From Bacillota bacterium (GTDB lineage: Bacteria > Bacillota_E > Sulfobacillia > Sulfobacillales > Sulfobacillaceae), in assembly GCA_021820165.1 (NCBI GenBank), contig JAKADW010000079.1, positions 1-8,234 of the forward strand: a stretch of 8,234 bases of DNA. The letters run 5' to 3'. The notes beneath the pieces were generated by a model, which was not told where the DNA came from, did no database searches, and was given only the letters and a program-made list of their open reading frames with translations. The first letter of the stretch is position 1. Each line of letters starts with the position of its first letter. Shown here in pieces: positions 5,309 to 8,234 of the stretch. A program made the translations under genes and the position numbers.

Positions 5309-6574
5309 CTATTCGTCCCCCTCGAGAATCTTCTCTTCGGTCCCGATTACATCATCCACCAGCATCCGACAATGACGACTGACCCATTCGGGATCCACGT
5401 CCACCGTAGCGACTCCGCTTTCCTGGGCCGCTCGCGCTACCGCTTCGGCGACGGTCGGAGCCACCCGCCGATCCATCGGGTTGGGGATAATGTAATCATC
5501 TTTCAAATCGCGGTCAGAAATCAGATTGGCCAGCGCCCTCGCCGCCGCAACGAGCATGGCACCATTAATGTCCCGGGCGCCAACGTCCAAAGCTCCCCGA
5601 AAAATGCCGGGGAACCCCAGCACGTTGTTGATTTGATTGGGACAATCAGACCGGCCCGTCCCCACCACCTTGGCACCACCTTCCAAGGCGTGCACCGGCC
5701 AAATCTCGGGCACCGGATTGGCCAAGGCGAAGACAATGCCGCCGGGGTTCATCCCCCGCATCATATCCATGGTCAATGCCCCCGCCACCGACACACCAAT
5801 GAACACGTCGGCGCCAGTCAATGCGGCAGCGAGGTCGCCCTGCCGCCGGTCCCGATTAGTAAGGCGGCTGATTTCCTCTTTATAGGGATTCATGCCTTGA
5901 GACCGGCCCTCATAGATGAGGCCCTCCCGATCAACCAGAAGGATATCCTCGGCGCCCAGTTCAAACAGAAGCTTAGTGGTGGCAATGGCAGCGGCACCCG
6001 CCCCATTAAAGACAATCCGCACCTGGTCGATGCGCTTTTGGGCATAGCGTAGCGCGTTTAAAAGAGCGGCCCCCACCACCACGGCCGTCCCGTGCTGGTC
6101 GTCATTAAACACCGGAATGTCTAGCACCTCTTTTAATCGCGCCTCACTCTCGAACGCCCGCGGCGCGGAGACGTCTTCGAGATTGACACCGCCGAAGGAG
6201 GGCTCGAGCAACCGCACGACCTCGACAATCTTTTCCGGTTCTTTGGTGTCCAGGCAAATGGGAAACGCATCCACCCCGCCGAACATCTTGAACAGGATGG
6301 CCTTGCCTTCCATTACCGGCAACCCCGCCTTAGGGCCGATGTCACCCAGCCCCAACACTGCCGTACCATCGGTGACAATGGCCACCGTATTGGCTCGGTT
6401 GGTATAGCGATTCACCAGACGCTCATCACGATGGATTTCCCGACACGGCTCCGCCACTCCCGGAGTATAGGCTAAAGATAGATCGTCTTGGTCTCGGACC
6501 GGAACCTTGGACACCACCTGAATCTTTCCCCGGTGTTTCTCATGGTAGGCGAGAGCCTTTTCCCGACTTTCCAT
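5309..6574 (-). CDS. Malic enzyme, short bacterial form (malate to pyruvate)
   Basis: Oxidative decarboxylation of malate to pyruvate and CO2 with reduction of NAD+ or NADP+. The 421 residues match the short bacterial type (YtsJ/MaeA-like and the N-terminal part of MaeB) and lack the phosphotransacetylase-like C-terminal domain of MaeB. Visible: LAYTPGVAEPCREI (34-47) with catalytic Tyr36, TDGTAVLGLGDIGP (68-81), EGKAILFKMFGGVDAFP (89-105) with catalytic Lys91, the metal ligands Glu133/Asp134 in GGVNLEDVSAP and Asp158 in FNDDQHGTA, and the cofactor loop FNGAGAAAIA (189-198) followed by LLVDREG (212-218). The conserved late motifs ANPVPEI (285-291) and GTGRSDCPNQINNV (305-318) are intact. NAD or NADP preference is not certain; an acidic residue (Asp215) ends the second strand. 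The ribosome binding site GGGAGG is at 6581-6586. It sits between mdh and sucC, with gaps of 22 and 0 bp. Confidence 0.95.
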   Translation of the reverse strand: MESREKALAYHEKHRGKIQVVSKVPVRDQDDLSLAYTPGVAEPCREIHRDERLVNRYTNRANTVAIVTDGTAVLGLGDIGPKAGLPVMEGKAILFKMFGGVDAFPICLDTKEPEKIVEVVRLLEPSFGGVNLEDVSAPRAFESEARLKEVLDIPVFNDDQHGTAVVVGAALLNALRYAQKRIDQVRIVFNGAGAAAIATTKLLFELGAEDILLVDREGLIYEGRSQGMNPYKEEISRLTNRDRRQGDLAAALTGADVFIGVSVAGALTMDMMRGMNPGGIVFALANPVPEIWPVHALEGGAKVVGTGRSDCPNQINNVLGFPGIFRGALDVGARDINGAMLVAAARALANLISDRDLKDDYIIPNPMDRRVAPTVAEAVARAAQESGVATVDVDPEWVSRHCRMLVDDVIGTEEKILEGDE

Positions 6575-6596
6575 CGTCGTCCTCCCGTCTATATCT

Positions 6597-7529
6597 TTAA
6601 AGCGTCAGTAGTGACAAAGGCTCGCGTACCGAGTTGACCGACTTTTTGAAGGCCTCTTTTTCTTCTGCCGTAAAGTCCACTTCCAGAACCTTTTCAACCC
6701 CGTTGCCACCGACGACGGCCGGAACGCCCACATAGATGTCTCGCTCGCCATATTCACCGTTGAGGTAGCTGATGACGGGCATAATGCGCCGCTCGTCCAA
6801 CAACACCGCCTTTACCATGTCGGCGAGCGACGATGCCGGAGCATAGAATGCCGAGCTAGTCTTCAAGAGTGAGACCACTTCCCCACCACCGGTACGGGTG
6901 CGCTTGACAATCTGGTCGATGGTTTCCTTGGGCAGCAGTTTCTCGATGGGGATCCCGCCGGCATAGGAGTAGCGAACCAACGGCACCATATCGTCTCCGT
7001 GCCCGCCCATCACGAAGGCAGAGATATCCTTCGGCGAAACAGTGAGCGCGTCGGCCAAAAAGGTGCGGAATCGAGCCGAGTCCAACACCCCGGCCTGCCC
7101 CATCACGCGGTGGTGCGGAAATCCACTGGCTTTCTGGGCAACATAGGTCATCACGTCGGCCGGATTGGTCAGAACCACAATCACGGCATTGGGCGAGACC
7201 TGACTCGCTTTTTCCACCACCCCGTAGACCACGTCAGAATTCACCTTGAGCAAGTCGTTGCGGCTCATGCCCTCTTTACGCGGCATGCCCGCCGTCACCA
7301 CAATCACATCCGAGTCAGCCGTGAGGTCGTAATCGTTGGAACCCACCACTTTGGCGGAAAACCCTTCAATAGGGCCGGATTCCCACATGTCCAGCGCTTT
7401 CCCCTGCGGGGTACCTGGTTGAATATCCACCAGCACCACGTCGCCCAACTCTTTGAGCGCCAGCAAGTGAGCCGTGGTGGCCCCTGTGGCCCCGGCCCCT
7501 AGCACGGTAATTTTATGTCGACGGAACAT
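6597..7529 (-). CDS. mdh: Malate dehydrogenase (NAD-dependent, LDH-like class)
   Basis: Reversible oxidation of malate to oxaloacetate in the TCA cycle. With ATG at 7529 the protein is 310 residues. AAGGGG at 7538-7543, 8 nt upstream, supports this start; an in-frame TTG at 7550 would add seven residues but would place this site inside the gene. Visible: the nucleotide-binding GAGATGATTA (11-20), Asp35 at the end of the second strand (NAD preference), the substrate-loop [16 protein letters not shown] (79-94) whose Arg84 and Arg90 mark it as MDH rather than lactate dehydrogenase, TNPADVMTY (121-129), GVLDSARFR (147-155) with Asp150 and Arg153, and GGHGDDMVP (175-183) with catalytic His177. It follows icd by 23 bp and precedes the malic enzyme by 22 bp, so malate can be routed to either oxaloacetate or pyruvate by products of the same transcript. 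Confidence 0.96.
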   Translation of the reverse strand: MFRRHKITVLGAGATGATTAHLLALKELGDVVLVDIQPGTPQGKALDMWESGPIEGFSAKVVGSNDYDLTADSDVIVVTAGMPRKEGMSRNDLLKVNSDVVYGVVEKASQVSPNAVIVVLTNPADVMTYVAQKASGFPHHRVMGQAGVLDSARFRTFLADALTVSPKDISAFVMGGHGDDMVPLVRYSYAGGIPIEKLLPKETIDQIVKRTRTGGGEVVSLLKTSSAFYAPASSLADMVKAVLLDERRIMPVISYLNGEYGERDIYVGVPAVVGGNGVEKVLEVDFTAEEKEAFKKSVNSVREPLSLLTL

Positions 7530-7552
7530 TGATACCACCCCTTCAGTCAAAA

Positions 7553-8234
7553 TTACAGCGAGTCAATAATAGCACTGGCGAATTCAGACGTCTTAACTTC
7601 GCGGGCCCCGGCCGTCTGACGGGCGAGGTCATAGGTCACGATTTTCCGAGCGATGGTCGACTCAAGCCCTGTTCGAATGCGATCCGCCGCTTCCTGCCAA
7701 CCTAGATGCTCCAGCATCATGATGGCAGAGAGAATCAACGAACTCGGATTCACCTTATCTTGATTGGCATATTTGGGCGCCGTCCCATGAGTCGCCTCAA
7801 ACACCGCCACGTCATCGGAAATGTTGGAGCCGGGGGCCATGCCGACACCGCCGACTTGAGCCGCCAAGGCATCCGACAGGTAGTCTCCATTCAAGTTGGG
7901 AGCGGCGATGACGTCAAATTCATCCGGACGCAACAACACCTGTTGAAAGGTAATGTCAGCAATCCGATCTTTCAACACGATTTTGCCCTCTGGAACCTTG
8001 CCGTCGTAGTCCCGATACAGCGCCTCTTCGGAAATGACCTGGTCCGGAAACTCCCGCGCCGCCAAAGCGTATCCGTAGTCTCGAAATGCCCCTTCGGTAA
8101 ACTTCATGATGTTTCCTTTATGCATCATGGTGACAGAACGTCGCTTGTGGTCGATAGCGTAGCGGATGGCCCGGCGAATCAGGCGTTCACTGCCAAAGCG
8201 GGTGATGGGCTTAATGCCGATGCCAGCGGTCGGA
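7553..8234 (-). CDS. icd: Isocitrate dehydrogenase (NADP-type), C-terminal part
   Basis: Oxidative decarboxylation of isocitrate to 2-oxoglutarate. Only the last 226 or so codons are present; the frame is open to the window edge, where it reads [20 protein letters not shown]. An in-frame ATG at 8128 is internal, because the preceding residues ([21 protein letters not shown]) match the family without a break. Visible: [32 protein letters not shown] with the metal-binding Asp region, [16 protein letters not shown] and [15 protein letters not shown]. Lys-Tyr in GTAPKY and the later Tyr and Arg in TYDLAR match the residues that bind the 2'-phosphate of NADP in the E. coli enzyme, so NADP specificity is likely. 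The regulatory serine region of the E. coli enzyme lies outside the window. It is the first gene seen of the operon and ends 23 bp before mdh. Confidence 0.96.
   Translation of the reverse strand, partial: PTAGIGIKPITRFGSERLIRRAIRYAIDHKRRSVTMMHKGNIMKFTEGAFRDYGYALAAREFPDQVISEEALYRDYDGKVPEGKIVLKDRIADITFQQVLLRPDEFDVIAAPNLNGDYLSDALAAQVGGVGMAPGSNISDDVAVFEATHGTAPKYANQDKVNPSSLILSAIMMLEHLGWQEAADRIRTGLESTIARKIVTYDLARQTAGAREVKTSEFASAIIDSL

Noticed and set aside
7530..7550. TTG start for mdh giving seven more residues
   Set aside because: The strong AAGGGG at 7538-7543 would be inside the gene; the ATG at 7529 matches family N-termini.

Overview
The window looks like a bacterial chromosome of moderately high GC. 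Genes are tightly packed, have strong purine-rich ribosome binding sites, and often start with GTG. A Bacillota-type acidophile or thermophile such as a Sulfobacillus relative would fit, but this is a guess from overall protein flavour and no marker gene is present. The window has two parts: a conserved central-metabolism operon on the right (3264-8234, minus strand) and a disturbed accessory stretch on the left (1-3245).

Right part. Reading leftwards in transcription order there is the 3' end of icd (isocitrate dehydrogenase, cut by the window edge), mdh (malate dehydrogenase), a short-form malic enzyme, sucC and sucD (succinyl-CoA synthetase beta and alpha). Gaps are 23 bp, 22 bp, 0 bp and a 1-bp stop/start overlap. 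A clear intrinsic terminator lies 18 bp after sucD. The genes form one transcription unit covering isocitrate to 2-oxoglutarate, succinyl-CoA to succinate with ATP formation, malate to oxaloacetate, and a malate-to-pyruvate exit. The promoter lies outside the window.

Left part. At 1-486 (+) is the C-terminal part of a protein that resembles a FUSC-type membrane protein. Facing it at 483-1441 (-) is an NAD-dependent epimerase/dehydratase (SDR) gene broken by three single-base frameshifts. The two genes meet at a shared CTAG stop, next to a perfect 13-bp inverted repeat. The 393 bp between the epimerase and the next gene hold no intact gene, but they contain a decayed fragment of a second sucC 3' end (about 1575-1742, minus). 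Next to it is a compact two-gene system on the plus strand: a D12-class adenine methyltransferase (1835-2713) overlapping by 8 bp a 156-residue PD-(D/E)XK nuclease (2706-3176). This is best read as a small type II restriction-modification system.

The sucC fragment, the broken epimerase and possible short flanking repeats suggest that the restriction-modification genes were acquired, or that the region was rearranged, just downstream of the sucCD operon. No tRNA, rRNA, CRISPR array, transposase or integrase gene was seen.
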